Origin: Hemileia vastatrix
Lineage: Eukaryota > Basidiomycota > Pucciniomycetes > Pucciniales > Zaghouaniaceae
Length of the DNA stretch: 64,000 nt
Direction: 5' to 3'
Assembly: GCA_030280995.1 (NCBI GenBank)
Contig: JASXTE010000007.1
Coordinates: 10,569,001-10,633,000, forward strand
This document shows positions 35,191 through 47,081 of this stretch, piece by piece; the first letter of the stretch is position 1; the number at the start of each line of letters is the position of its first letter. Below the pieces are notes generated by a model. The model was not told the origin of the DNA. It made no database searches and worked only from the letters and a program-made list of their open reading frames with translations. A program made the translations under genes and the position numbers.

Positions 35191-36571
35191 TTGGATCATT
35201 TAATATGGTACATAACTTTTTAAGTCTGTGTCCTTATCATATGAATACAGAATAAGCTTTAATAGCTCTTCCCCCATATCAACCACATATATCCCATGAA
35301 TATGATTAATTTCATCATCAGGATAATAAGCAGGATTAGAGTCATCATTTGGTAAAGGTAACCTTGATAACATTTCCACATTTGATTGAACAATACCAGC
35401 CCTATGAATTATTCTCATTCTCCCTCTGTATTCTTGAACAGCTAACTGCCATCTGAACATATGTCTTTTAGGTGTTTTCAAGTTTAAAAGTGATTTTACT
35501 GCACTGCAGTCAGTGACTAGTTTAAATTTCTGGTCATCTAGGCAATAATGAAACTTTTCTAAATCCCTCACTATGGCTAAACAATCAAGCTGAGTGGCAC
35601 CATATTTCAATTCACTTTTTCTCAATGTTCTTGAAATATAACAAATTACTACTTCTGATAATTTATCATTCATCAATTGTTTTTGATGGAGGGAAGCACC
35701 AAGACCAATAAAACTGGCATCCATGTACAAAAAAAATGGATGATTAAAGCCAGGTAAAGCAAGAATCGGTGCTGACATCAAACAGTGTCTCATAGTGTCA
35801 AAAGCTCTCTGACTTTCATTATTTTAGCCAAAGCGACATCTTTTCTAGTCAGTTGGGTAAGGGTAATTCTATAACCTGGTAATTTTTAATATACTGTCTA
35901 TAGTATCCACACATTCTTAAAAAACTCTATAGCTCTCTAACGGTAGTAGGAGCCTTCACCTATTGTATTGCTGCCACTTTGTTTTGGTCAACACATATCT
36001 GTAACTCTGAAACAACATGAAAAAGTAATTTTAACAAATGAAAACCAAATTTACATTTCTTCAAGGCAAGTGTCATATTTATTTCATCCATTTTTGGAAC
36101 ACTTTACACAGGTGATTAAGATGGTCCTCAAATGTTCTTGACAATATTATGATATCATCAATATAAACCATCAGTCATCCTTTAATTATCTCTTGATGGA
36201 ATGTGTTATACATAACTTTTTGAAAAACTTAAGGGGCATTTTTAGGGACAAATGGGATCCTAGATACTTATATACCCATATGAGTAGCAATCATCAGAAA
36301 ATTCTGGGAACTCTTCTCAAGAGATACCTGGTGATATCCCTTTTTACCATCCAAACAGCTTATATATTTAGCACCTTGTAAAGTAACATCTATAGAGCTA
36401 ATTCTTGGTAAAGGATTTAAATCATCAACAGTATAAGTATTTAATGCTCTATAATCACCACATAACCTGGCTTTACCTTTATCATAATAAATTAGGTTAG
36501 ATGAGATAACACAATATTTAAGTGTTTCAACTACCTTTTCAATAATATTATTTTTAAAAGGGTAGAGATAT
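35191..36571 (-). pseudogene. Chromovirus G RT and RNase H, minus copy (truncated)
   Basis: RNase H (35200-35793) keeps YMDASFIGLGASLHQKQ, TQLDCLAIVRDLEKF (Glu of the family is Asp-Cys here), VTDCSAVKSLLN and QSNVEMLSRL (the final Asp is Glu). RT (35800-36571) shows degraded GYHQV and a DDI box near 36150-36165 in broken frames. It is cut at 36571 by the G2 LTR within EDNIST. The catalytic substitutions suggest it is older than the plus copy. Confidence 0.75.
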
Positions 36572-37858
36572 TATCAGCCAGTCGTCTAGAAGCAGGGGAA
36601 AAATGGAGAGGAAACGGGGAGGAAACGGAGAGGAGGAAAAAGTTAATGTAAATGGGAATTAAGTTAAATAATAAAATAATTTAATTATTTTAAAAGAGAG
36701 GCAATGAGTAGATTTTAGGGACTTTATACAACAGTGAGGTTTAATAAATTCTAATATAAGTATTTAATGAGTGGTTATTTTCAATGCAAGGCAGAAACTA
36801 TTAATTATTATTAGACCTATTGCAACCTATAGTTATTTATATAAAGTTTAAATTAGATTTATAATACTAATAAAAATGATAATAAACATTTATATATTAA
36901 AAGTAGTTTTATGTTGAGTGTGAAGTAAGTATTAGGGCTTCAGGGGGATCCCCAAGGCCCTTACATACGCAAGGGGCCCTTTGAAGCGCCACAAAAAATT
37001 ATATTCTATATATAAAAAAAAAGAAATAATTAATAATTAAAATTAAGTGTACCAAAGCTTTAAGGGTGAAAATAAAAAAAATAATTAAAGAATATTTAAT
37101 AGCCCAAAAAATCCACCAATTAAACCCCAAAAAAATCTTTAAAATAAGTGATTAATTAAATAAGATTGAAACACTAAAGTATTAACTATTTCAATAAATG
37201 ACATGTTTGATAATAGGGAATTTTATTTGAAACATAAAAATTAAAATATTTTAATATAATAATTAGTTTAATCAATTTATTAATTCTGAAAAAAAAGATA
37301 TTAATTAATATAACCCATTTTATTAGTGTAAGAATTAAATTAAGTTAAAACAATCTATTAATTTAATATTATTACTAAATTTTAGATTAAAAAATTTGCA
37401 ATTAATTAAATAAATTTGTTTAGCTAATTTAATGCATTAATGACGTAATTATGAGTCAAAAAGCACTCAATATTCATAATTCATATGATATAAAGGTTTT
37501 ATTTAATACTTCAATTTTATTTATTTATTTAATTATATTATAAGTTAATATTTTGATTTTTTAACTATAATATATTTAATAAATTAATTAATAATTTATA
37601 AGTATTAAATACATGAAAAATGCTCCAAATTTTTATAGAATATAAAGTGTTTTATGAGTTTTAATTTTATCTATAATTTATTTAATAATAAATTTAATAT
37701 AACCCTTATTTTAGTTATATTATAATACAATTGTTAAATAATTTAATTATGCAATATAATATAAATTTATATACATAAAATGCATAATTTTTTGCCCTCA
37801 TTAAGCTCCAAAAGATTAACATACAATTTACTGGGCTCCTGGTATAGCCTGGCTGACA
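36572..37858 (-). mobile_element. G2-type LTR (1287 bp), abutting the polypurine tract of the next G copy
   Basis: Plus-strand ends are TATCAGCCAGTCGTCTAGAAG-like (36572) and ATAGCCTGGCTGACA (37858). In minus sense it starts immediately after the purine tract at 37859-37870, in the position of a 3' LTR. The flanks are GATAT and CTCCC, not a duplication, so it is not a simple solo insertion. Homologous to 10870-12140 and 25518-26650. Confidence 0.85.
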
Positions 37859-37870
37859 CTCCCTCACTCT

Positions 37871-39130
37871 AAAAAAACAATAAAAAAATGCTAAGATTTT
37901 TTCTTTTTGTACTTCTTTAACAGAGTAGGAAGATTTTAAATCTCCTTTCCAGGTATATATGCATCATGTTTAGATTATTTGATCTTATATCTCAATAAAT
38001 ATTAAGTACCTCTTTCAGAAGTGATAATTCTATCATTGAGAATTTTATCAATTTCTGCAGTTTCTGTGACTTCCTGAGGGTTTTTCTTAGGTCTTCTCCT
38101 TCTTTTGGGAAATAAGTCACTGTTGGAAGTATAAGGATTAAGCAAAAAATGCGAAAAACATGATGTTTCCTATCATATGGATATCACAATACAACTTCTA
38201 CTGCATTATCTCCAACCATTCTTTTAACAATAAATGGTCCTACAAAAGGATCTTTTAATTTTTTGTTACCTTGTAGATTGAAATGGACAGTAGAAATCAA
38301 CACTTCATCACCCTTGTTAAATGTGTATTCTGTATGGGATTTATCCCATCTCTTCTTTTCATATTCAAATGCTTTATCAATACAGCTTTGAGCACGTTTT
38401 CTGCATAGTTGTGGCATTTGCATAAACAATTTTACACCAGGGTGTAGTTCTAACTTGGGTAATTTATTATTGAGAATGTGAGCAAGAGTATTTGGGCATA
38501 ACCTAACCAAAGCTCAAAAGGCTTTTTCTCAAAGACAGAATTAACAGTTCTATTATATGCAAATTCAAGACCAGGCAATAGAGTGACCCAGTCATGAGTA
38601 AATCTGTCATTGCCTTAATATTCTAATCCATACGCACAATACCTTCTAATCATATATTCCAGAGTTTGAATCATTATTTCAGCTGGACCATCAGTCTGAG
38701 GATGGTGAGCTGTATACAACTTTAACTCACAGCCACAAATATCCATCAAAGAGGTCCAAAACTCTGAAGTAAATTTTGGATCTCTATAAGAGATAATGGC
38801 TTTTGGAAATCCAATAATATTAGACATTGAAGTCCAGAATAAGAAAGCTAATTACTTTGTGGATACATCTTTGTGGGTGGGAATAAACTTGCAAATTTTT
38901 GGGAATCTATTCACTATTACCCAACAAGAGTTATAACTGTCTTTACCTGCTACATGAAGACTAGTGAAAAAATCCATGTTAATTAATTGCCAAGGAGCAT
39001 CAGGTACTTCAATATATTGTAATAACACTGCTCTTTTACTTGTCAACCTTTAAGATTTCTGGCAGGAATCACAAGATTCAACATATAATTTTGTATCTTC
39101 AGACATATTAGCCCACCAAGCCGTGTTTTT
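37871..39130 (-). pseudogene. Chromovirus G copy at 38-43 kb: integrase and chromodomain
   Basis: In minus sense: TSKRAVLLQYIEVPDAPWQLINMDFFTSL, D in CWVIVNRFPKI (the usual VDRF is VNRF, so the first catalytic Asp is Asn), D in ISYRDPKFTSEF (second Asp kept), E in PAEIMIQTLEYMIR. The C-terminal GPFIVKRMVGDNAVEVVL and a decayed chromodomain (37925-38060) follow. The D-to-N change and stops at 38828-38850 and 38612 make it inactive. Confidence 0.8.
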
Positions 39131-39138
39131 GATTCTAA

Positions 39139-39760
39139 TTAATGTCTTTTCAAGATTAAAATGACCAGCTTATATTTCATCATGAGAAAGTTGAGGATAG
39201 TTTCTTTCATAGAAGGAGGAATTACAATTACATTAGTAAGATTTCTTCTATAATATATATAACCATCTTCAATAGAAAAATTCCCTTTAATCAAAGAATT
39301 TTGATATTTTTCTGGAAGATTTTTAATCAATGCTTTAATTGAAACACTCTTAGGATCATTTAAGATAGTAACTAATTTATTTAAATCACAATCTTTATCA
39401 TATGAATCCAGAATAAATTGTAATAAATCTTCTTCCATATCAACTATAAATATACCATGGATATGAACAGTATCATCTTCATGTGCATAAGCAGGATTGC
39501 AGTCATTATTTTGCAGAGGCAATCTCTACAGCATATCAACATTGGAGTGAACATTTTCAGCCCTATGGATAATTGTCATTCTACCTCTGTATTCTTGAAC
39601 AGCAATTTGCCACCTGAACATATGTCTATTATGTGTTTTCAGGTTTAAGAGGGACTTCACAGCACTACAGTCAGTAACCAATTCAAACTTTTGGTCACCT
39701 AGGTATTAATGAAGCTTCTCAAGAGCCCAAACAACTGCTAAGCATTCTAATTGAGTGGCA
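39139..39760 (-). pseudogene. Chromovirus G copy at 38-43 kb: RNase H end and integrase N-terminus
   Basis: VTDCSAVKSLLNLKT and ENVHSNVDML followed by a stop (the final RNase H Asp lies in NVDML) continue into MPLQNNDCNPAYAHEDDTVHIHGIFIVDMEEDLLQF. The integrase zinc region (ILNFLMMKYKLVILILKRH) is shifted out of frame. The HHCC Cys pair CDSCQK is at about 39060-39080. Confidence 0.7.
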
Positions 39761-40887
39761 CCATATTTCAATTCACTATTTCTCAAGGTTCTTGAAATAA
39801 AAAAAATTACAACCTCTGAGGATTTATCATTAAAAATTTGTTTCTGGTGAAGGGCAGCACCCAGACCAACAAAGCTAGCATCTGTATACAGGAAAAAAGG
39901 TTTGTTGAAATATGGAAGAGCTAAGATAGGGGCTGTCATTAAACAAAATTTTAATGCATCAAAAGCTTTTTGACAGTCAATATTCCAGATGAATGCAACA
40001 TCTTTCCTAGTTAGTTTGGTAAGAGGCAAAGCTATGACCTGATAATTTTTAATATATTGTCTATAATAGCCACACATACCCAAAAAACTTTGGATTTCTC
40101 TTACAGAATTTGGTGCCTTTAAATTTTGAATTGCAACAACTTTGTTGTGGTCTACACAAATTTTTAGGCTTGACACAACACGGCCAAGGAATTTTAAAGA
40201 TTGAAAGCCAAATTTACACTTTTTTAAGGACAAGGTCATATTGATTTCATTCATTCTTTGAAAAACTGTACTTAAATGAATCATATTTTCTTCAAAAGTT
40301 ATAGAAAAAACTATGATATCATCAATATAAACCATAAGCCATCCTTCAATTATTTCCTGATGGAAAGTGTTATCCATGAATTTTTGGAAAACTGAAGGTC
40401 AATTTTTAGTGCCAAATGGCATTCTAAAATACTTATATATTCCCATAAAAGTAGCAATAAGCAAAAAATTCTGAAAATATTTCTCAACTGGAACTTTATG
40501 ATACCCTTTATTACCATCCAGGCAACTAATAAATTTTGCACCTTTCAAGGTAGCAAGTATTGAGTTAATTCTGGGTAAAGGATAAATATCATCAACAGTA
40601 TAGGTGTTTAATGCTCTGTAAACTCCACATAATATAGCCTCATCCTTTTCATAATAAATCAAGACTGGGGAGATGACACAATATTTGGGGGTGACATCTA
40701 CTTTCTCAATGATATTCATTTTTAATAATCTGGAAATATTATCTTCAATATATTTTCTTTTTGTTGGAGAAGCAGGATATGGTTTTTTCTTAATACTAGG
40801 AGGAAGATCACTTAAGTCACAGGATAAGGTAATTTTCATTTCTTCCTGAACACTTACTAAGACATGAGAACCATGAGCGAAAGCCAT
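39706..40887 (-). pseudogene. Chromovirus G copy at 38-43 kb: reverse transcriptase and RNase H start
   Basis: It is well preserved in two frames: YRALNTYTVDDIYPLPRINS, SCLDGNKGYHKVPVEK, FRMPFGTKN, and the catalytic YIDDIIVFS (about 40310). The connection FLGMCGYYRQYIKNYQ and the RNase H start YTDASFVGLGAALHQKQ with TQLECLAVVWALEKLH follow. A frame change and a stop near 40399 (usual NAPSVFQK) split RT. DDI and the first RNase H Asp/Glu are intact. Confidence 0.85.
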
Positions 40888-40959
40888 AGGGAAGGAAGTA
40901 ATTGAGGAAATTATAGAATCCTTTTGTTCACTAGCTAACTGATCACAAAAAGAAGCAGT

Positions 40960-41565
40960 ATTTTTTCATTTAATAAATCATCCATTTCAATTGTTGATCT
41001 GCCTTTACACTGGATCAGTGAGTTACAAGACTTTAACAGATGCCCAGAAGGTTTTCTAGGGGAGGAAATTTTGAATTTTCTTTTGCCATTCAATCACAAG
41101 GTGAAGCAATTATTTACTGGGTTCAATTTCACACCAAACATGGTTAAAATATCATTACCCATAATAAACCAATTGCTTAAATTATCATTTTTCATGACAA
41201 ACAATTCCCTAATAGCTCTGACAAAACCACCATTATATTTGAAGAATACAGAGGTTTTGTATTTTCCAATAGGACACAAGGTAGAACCATACCCTCTCCA
41301 TTTTTTAGAAGTCATAGGTAACAATTTACTCAAATAATCCTTATCTACTGAAGCTAAGGCTCTTTCAGACACTACACTTCCTCCAGCACCAGAGTCAAGA
41401 ACTACATCAAAAATTTTGCCATTAATGATAACAGGTGCCTTCAAAGGAGATATGGCTATAGAATTGTTAGTAATATCTTTAATTATTTCAGCATTTTCCA
41501 CTGAAGATAAATCCAATACAAATTCTTCAGATATATTATCTAAATAATGGACATCCTGTTCAAAA
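40960..41565 (-). pseudogene. Chromovirus G copy at 38-43 kb: protease
   Basis: Retropepsin with VLDSGAGGSVVSERALASVDKDY (Asp in DSGA) and the flap-like FVMKNDNLSNWFIMGNDIL near 41150. Upstream it joins a serine/acidic linker with DLSSVENAEIIKDITNNS. The frame ends at 41094 and shifts. Closely related to 29561-30352. Confidence 0.8.
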
Positions 41566-43200
41566 TTAAAACATCTTTAACAGATTTATTGTCATAGGAG
41601 ATATTACTTTCACAGTCACTAGAAGAATTATTGATATCAATTCCAGCCTCATCAGTGTCTTCATTTTGTTCAACAAGATGAATTTTCTTGTCACAAACAT
41701 GACCCTTTTGCCATGATTTTTCACATTTATAACAAGTATTTGTTGCATATTTTTTAGGTGCAACTGGGGCAGAGGGTTTACCAGATTTTCCTGGGGGCTT
41801 TGTAGAGGGTTTATTTTGATCAAGATAAGATTTTCCAAGGTAATTTTTTGGTTTATATCTATGGTTGAGCAGTACCTAATTACAGATATTAATGAAAGAA
41901 GAATTTTCCCTCACATGCTCAGTTCTAGCTACAATTAAATCTCTAAGAGAATTTGGTAATTTATACAAGAATTTATCTCTCCAAATATCATAATCAATCT
42001 TTGAATCAATTGCTCTTAAGATTTTTGTTACTTTCATAAAAAACAATTGGTTTTTAAACAGAGGAGGATACATTTCTAGTATTCTCATACAGTCTTTGCT
42101 GAGCCAACCTGAATTTTGAACCACCAAATTGATTCTCAATCAAGGATTTCCAATTATTTCATGTATAATGATTGTTATATGAAAGAACAGACTTATACCA
42201 CATCAAGGCTACATTGGAAAATAAAGAAATTAGCTTAGAAACAATTTCATCATCAGGTAGTTTATAAGATCTCTTTAAATTATCAATTCTTTGGATAAAG
42301 GGTTGTCAATCAGATGAAGAATAACCATCAAAGGTAGGATATTGGTCCAATTTAGGCCAATTTTTCTGACTACTGGGATGGTCCATCTTTTGGTTTGAAT
42401 TATTTATCATTAATAATTCCTGAAGTTTAGCCAGGTGTACAGAAATTTCATTATTTAAAGAAAAAGGTGGTACAAGACCATCACAAGATTTTTTGCTAGT
42501 AGCAAAAGATTTTATAGACTCATTGTCAGTTTGTTTAATGGCTGAAATATGGGGAAGAACCGATGAGCTCTGTTCAGGTTCTTTTCCCTTATTTTTATGG
42601 AGCTTATGGGAAGCATTCTCATTTATACCATAATTATTGATGGTTAAGGTTGAAAATTTTTCCTGCAGGTCAGACACATAGTTTCTTATACTTGGAATTT
42701 CAGAAATCTGATCATTTACTTTTGAAAGGGATAAAAAATTTCTGTCCTCAGAAACTTTGTGTTTGGAAGTTAGTGCATGGAAATCATTTTTTAGTTTTTT
42801 CAACTCATTTTGTAGAGATTTAATTTCACCTTTTAATGAATAATTTTCCTCAATAAGGGGTTTCAATTCACTCAAGGTTTTATGCAGATTGATATTCTTA
42901 TCTGAGATAGCTCTATGGTCACTCCTTATTTGTTTTTGTTGGCTAAGAACAATATTCAAGGTTTATTTGATCTTAAAATAAGCTATATCTTGTACAAAAG
43001 AACTTACTTTACAATGCAAGTGCAAATGATTTAATCTATCACTCTCATGTATTAACACACTTTTCAAATTTTTGTCTTTTACAACATTAAAATCAAGGGT
43101 ATCTTTCAATATTTCTTCAGAAGTTTTCTCAATTAAAGTATAGACTTCAGGGAAACAGAATCATTCTTAATTGCAAGAGAAGGATTAATTAAAGAAGTAG
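41566..43200 (-). pseudogene. Chromovirus G copy at 38-43 kb: gag
   Basis: In minus sense: a coiled-coil-rich N-terminal part (42306-42959; repeated L/K/E heptads around SLKGEIKSLQNELKKLKND), then the capsid start WPKLDQYPTFDGYSSSD. The core continues (42139-41876: KILRAIDSKIDYDIWRDKFLYKLPNSLRDLIVARTE) to a zinc knuckle CYKCEKSWQKGHVC (about 41700-41750, C-x2-C-x7-H-x-C, complete). Frame breaks lie at 42300, 42140-42200 and 41875-41840. Its N-terminal region differs from the gag at 27.3 kb. Confidence 0.8.
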
Positions 43201-43308
43201 AAGTCATATGTAAAGGTTCATCAAATGATAATTTTCTAATTACATCATTGGAGCTACTCATTAAAGGAAGTTGTCATTTTAAGGGTTTAACTGATCTTTC
43301 ACCAGGGT
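43201..43308 (-). other. Short leader of the 38-43 kb G copy, possible primer-binding site
   Basis: In minus sense the LTR ends CCCCTTGACA and the leader starts ACCCTGGTGAAAG. TGGTGAAAG could start a primer-binding site (TGG matches a tRNA CCA end), but no tRNA was matched. This copy lacks the long CAGTTGAC repeat leader. Confidence 0.4.
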
Positions 43309-43702
43309 TGTCAAGGGGTCTTTTGGTCTAGAAGATTTATTCAGAGTTTATACAAGGTTTTTAAGTGGTTTAATGGACTCTCAAAAGAAAGGTACATATT
43401 TCTTAATCTAATTGATTGTTTTAATCAAATGATAAGAGGTGATTTTTCAATATTATTATAATTTATTTCCTTAGAATTACGATAATGTAACTACTAATGT
43501 TAATAAATAATAGTAATAAATTTATTTTAATTGATCTGTTATATAATTGGTAAGTAAGAAAGGAATGAATGAATTAAAAGCACAAAAAGGAAAGGCCTTT
43601 TATAGGCAAAATGTGAGAAATAAAACACAGATTTAACACCACCTGATACAAGGGTGTGAGAGGGAAAAACTAAATAAAGAGGGTATTTTCACGCGCCACG
43701 TG
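43309..43702 (-). mobile_element. G1-type short LTR, truncated by element C
   Basis: In minus sense it ends AAAAGACCCCTTGACA at 43309 and includes a GCCTATAAAAGGCC core promoter near 43605. Homology to the other G1 LTRs stops near 43692-43702, where element C begins. It would be the 5' LTR of the 38-43 kb copy; its own start has not been found. Confidence 0.75.
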
Positions 43703-44186
43703 ACACTCAAGGAAAAAGCAGCTCATTAAATCAATAATATCGAGTTCTAAATCTATACTCGAAGCGCAGAAAGCAATTCTCCATAGCAACTGCGATTCCC
43801 CTTTGTGTACTTACTATTCAACTGCGCTAGCCTAAACTCTAAATCTAAATTAGTCAATCTCTCAATAGTGTGTCTTAGTCTTAATTTCAATAAGCGACGC
43901 ACAGTGCTATGATCAACGTAATAGTACACTAGTAGTTTTCATTAAAAAGTTTGTTAATTAATTAAAAGGGGTAAATTGAACATGGACGGATATTAGCGAA
44001 GAGGGTCTAAGTGTATGTTATTAATGGTCTGTGGTATGGGAATGGTGCAATGAGAGGGAGGTCAATGCAAGGAGGAATAAAGGATATAAAAGGGTTGGGT
44101 TTTTGGTTCGACATTCCTTAGAATTAAATTATAAAACGTATTTATAGTTAATAGTGATAAAATTCTAAAGTGAAATCATTATTATT

Positions 44187-44235
44187 AGGGGGTGTCAGTT
44201 CTGGCAAATCCGCACTTAAATAAGTGCGGATTTCC
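44187..44235 (+). repeat. Harbinger left terminal inverted repeat
   Basis: It reads AGGGGGTGTCAGTTCTGGCA and continues with an internal palindrome, AAATCCGCACTTA facing TAAGTGCGGATTT (44207-44234). The terminal repeat can therefore fold on itself as well as pair with the right end. Confidence 0.9.
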
Positions 44236-44458
44236 AAAACACACTAGCCCCAATACTGGTGGATTTCAAAATGAAATAAGTCACTTATTTCACTCAAATC
44301 CGCACTTTCTCAACCAAAAGTGCTGATTTCACCATCAAGTCCCATTTCACTGATTTGTCAGCATCATCCCATTCATACGCAGCACTCCGCAGCATAACAC
44401 TTCATAACTCAAAACATCGTACATCACTTACATCTTAATATCATATCATATAAGAGTC

Positions 44459-45586
44459 ATGCCTTCCTCACTTTCAAATCATGATAAATTACATAAAGCA
44501 ATGACTTTCATGGCGCTTGAACTGCTCTTGGACTCTGATTCCGATTCTGATCTAGAAGAAGATTTTGTCGTTTTATCAAAAATGGCCAGGAAACGTTACC
44601 TTCTTCCCAGAAAGCCTCAAGTACTTCATACCCCCAAGTACACCATCCAAACACTTCTTAACCTATCTACACCCAGTTTTAGACAGCTGTTCAGGACTTC
44701 TCAGGAATGTTTCCTTAAATTGCTTGAGCTTATTCAGGATCATCCCATATTTCACAATAATTCTCAAAAAGAACAACGACATCCTTCAATTCAATTGGCC
44801 ATCACACTATGTCGTTTGGGTTCAAATGGTAATGGAGCCGCTTTGAAACGTTTAGAAAATGTCTTTGATTTAGGGTATGGTTCAGTTAACACTTATACCA
44901 AACGATGTATCACTGCCATCAACTCCTTGGAATCTCAACTTCTCACCTGACCAACAAAAGAAGAGCGACTTGAATCATCTCAGGTTATGCAAGCAGAGGG
45001 CTTTCCAGGATGTATTGGTTTTGTTGATGGTACTACTATTCCTTTGAGCCAGAAACCTGCTCAAGGTGGAAACAATTACTTTGACCGTAAAAAGAGGTAG
45101 ATTATTTTTAACTCCTTTCATCCTCCTTGAAACTAACACAAACAAATATATCTTCTTTATAGATATTCAATTAACGTTCAGCTTATATGTGACGTAAACA
45201 AAAAATTTATATCATTCTTCGCTGGCTATCCTGGCTCATGTAATTACTCCTACGTCTTCCAAAGAATGCATATTTCAAATGAACCTGAAAAATTCTTTGA
45301 TGAAAGTCAGTATCTTCTTGCAGATTCTGCTTATGTGAATGGAAAGTATGTACTTCCTGCTTTTCGGGGAGCAGCTTCAGAAGACAGTCAAAATGCCAAA
45401 TTCAACAATCATTTGGCAAAGTCAAGAGTCCGTATTGAACATTCTATTGGAATCTTGAAAGGCCGTTTTTCTAGTTTAAGGGAATTAAGAAGTCCTCTTA
45501 GAAATAAATATGAAATGGAGGCGGTGATCAACTGGATTCTGTGTTGCACTATACTTCATAACCTACTTGCTGACCTCAAAGATTAA
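44459..45586 (+). pseudogene. Harbinger DDE transposase, two exons, one nonsense codon
   Basis: Predicted to cut and join the element ends in the nucleus. Exon 1 runs 44459-45096, the intron is 45097-45162 (GTAGAT...TTTATAG, 66 bp), and exon 2 is 45163-45586. The N-terminal helical region has FRQLFRTSQECFLKLLELI. The catalytic residues are D in GFVDGTTIPLS, D in LLADSAYVNG and E in RVRIEHSIGILKGRF, with RYSINVQLIC across the splice joint as in the DDE_Tnp_4 family. A TGA at 44948-44950 lies in frame before PTKEERLES, most simply a TGG-to-TGA change. Apart from that codon the roughly 354-residue frame is open. Start chosen as the first ATG after the subterminal region. Confidence 0.88.
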
Positions 45587-45906
45587 TGGTTAGAGTTGTA
45601 TGAAGATGAACAAGTTGATTCACCTCCGACTATATCCAACACTTCTATTTCTCAATCAACTATTATAAGGGCGAATATCCTTCCAATAACACTCCAACAT
45701 TTTTCAACGCAATTTTAATTTTTTTCTCTTTCTCTTCAAATTATCAATTTGCATGTATTATTCACTGAGAATGGTAAATTTTTTTGCATATTTTTTTGGT
45801 TTTTGAATTTGCTGTTAAAGTCTTATTTTTTTTCTCTCTGTGTTTTCTTTCATCAACTCAACATGAAATCGCATATTTTCAGCAAACACCACACAATATA
45901 GGGGGA

Positions 45907-45924
45907 GGACTTGCTAGCAAGTCC
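45907..45924. repeat. 18-bp perfect palindrome shared with 9650-9665
   Basis: GGACTTGCTAGCAAGTCC sits in a block of about 45 bp starting CACCACACAATAT that also occurs (opposite strand) at the edge of the X relic near 9645-9690. Confidence 0.75.
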
Positions 45925-46302
45925 GCAACTTGAAGTCAGATGGAAATCAGATGGAACTCAGACTGAAGTAATACTGAACTTTCACTTGAAGTATCACACA
46001 AATAACAATGGATCTATATTGAAAACATAGTGAAAGTGTGAGGATAACTGAATGGAAGCCAGAAAAAATCATTCCATGAGTCTACTCAATGCAAAGTATT
46101 TTTTGAAACAGCTTATTAAAATAATACTTTATTAAATTAATTTGATCAATAAAAATTGATTGACAATATTGCAATTCTTAAATACAATAATTTTATTAAA
46201 AAATTTCAGATTACATATAAAAAAAAACAGTGACTTTTTCTATTACTTACAACTGTTTTTACAGAATTGAAAACTATGTTTCAGCTAATATTTTATGGAA
46301 GT

Positions 46303-46334
46303 GAACTCTGTTCTTCGCCCGAAGAACAGAGTTC
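46303..46334. repeat. 32-bp hairpin with 15-bp perfect arms
   Basis: GAACTCTGTTCTTCG and its exact reverse complement are separated by 2 bp. It lies between the two Harbinger genes near the 3' ends of both. It could act as a bidirectional terminator-like structure or be the remnant of an excised element. Confidence 0.8.
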
Positions 46335-46726
46335 ATCCTCCTATTTTCACACTCTGTTTGCACCAATCTCCATCCCTTTCAATTCTATCAACACATGCTT
46401 GTCTTCCCTTCCCATGCCTTTCGCTATCCTCCCAGCCCCATTGTATGCCATCCTCTTTTGATCCCCATTTCACCCCTCTCAACCTCTCCCAGACCCTTTT
46501 CTTCATTTAAAATGCCTCGGAACCCTTAATCTTCCCTTCCAACTCTTTCCCAACCTTTTCGCTACCCCATACACCCTTCCTCACCCCTCTCTCCAGCCTT
46601 AGTCCCAAACCTAGTTTCTAGACTTGATCTGCATTTTGGCTTAAGGAATTGTCATTACTTTAAAAGTAGTATACTTGACATATCTTATTTATATATTAAT
46701 TAATTTATGTAATTATATTAAATTTT

Positions 46727-46912
46727 GATGACTTTCACCCTTTACTTCAATAAAATGCAGGGGAGGGTATTGCCAATTTTTTAAATCTGACATGTGAAAT
46801 TGATGACTTAGAAAAATTTGGTGGTACCCACCCCTTGTTTCAATAAAATGCAGGGGAGGGCATTGCCAATTTTTTAAATCTGACATGTGAAATTGATGAC
46901 TTAGAAAAATTT
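46727..46912. repeat. 93-bp tandem duplication
   Basis: Two copies with a 93-bp period share CAATAAAATGCAGGGGAGGG, then an almost identical block to GACTTAGAAAAATTT. They differ mainly in their first 20 bp. Confidence 0.85.
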
Positions 46913-47081
46913 AGATAAGCAAACTTATTGACTAGAAAGTAAAGATAGAAAATTTTTATTATACATTCAAATTTTTGTCAAAAATAACGTACTATATTCT
47001 TTTCCTTTTATAAGTCAGCATATAAGAAAATATTACCAAAAAGAAATCAAACAAAATTAAATTAACTAGAAAAACAAATTA

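Larger units (their letters stand above)
45587..47081. other. Harbinger central non-coding region
   Basis: There is no gene between the two convergent genes. It holds an 18-bp palindrome (45907-45924), a 32-bp hairpin (46303-46334) and a 93-bp tandem duplication (46727-46912). The pyrimidine-rich stretch 46360-46620 has open frames without motifs. Confidence 0.6.

Noticed and set aside
46267..46510. Open frames in the Harbinger interior
   Set aside because: They are a pyrimidine-rich tract read in two frames, with no domain and no splice context.
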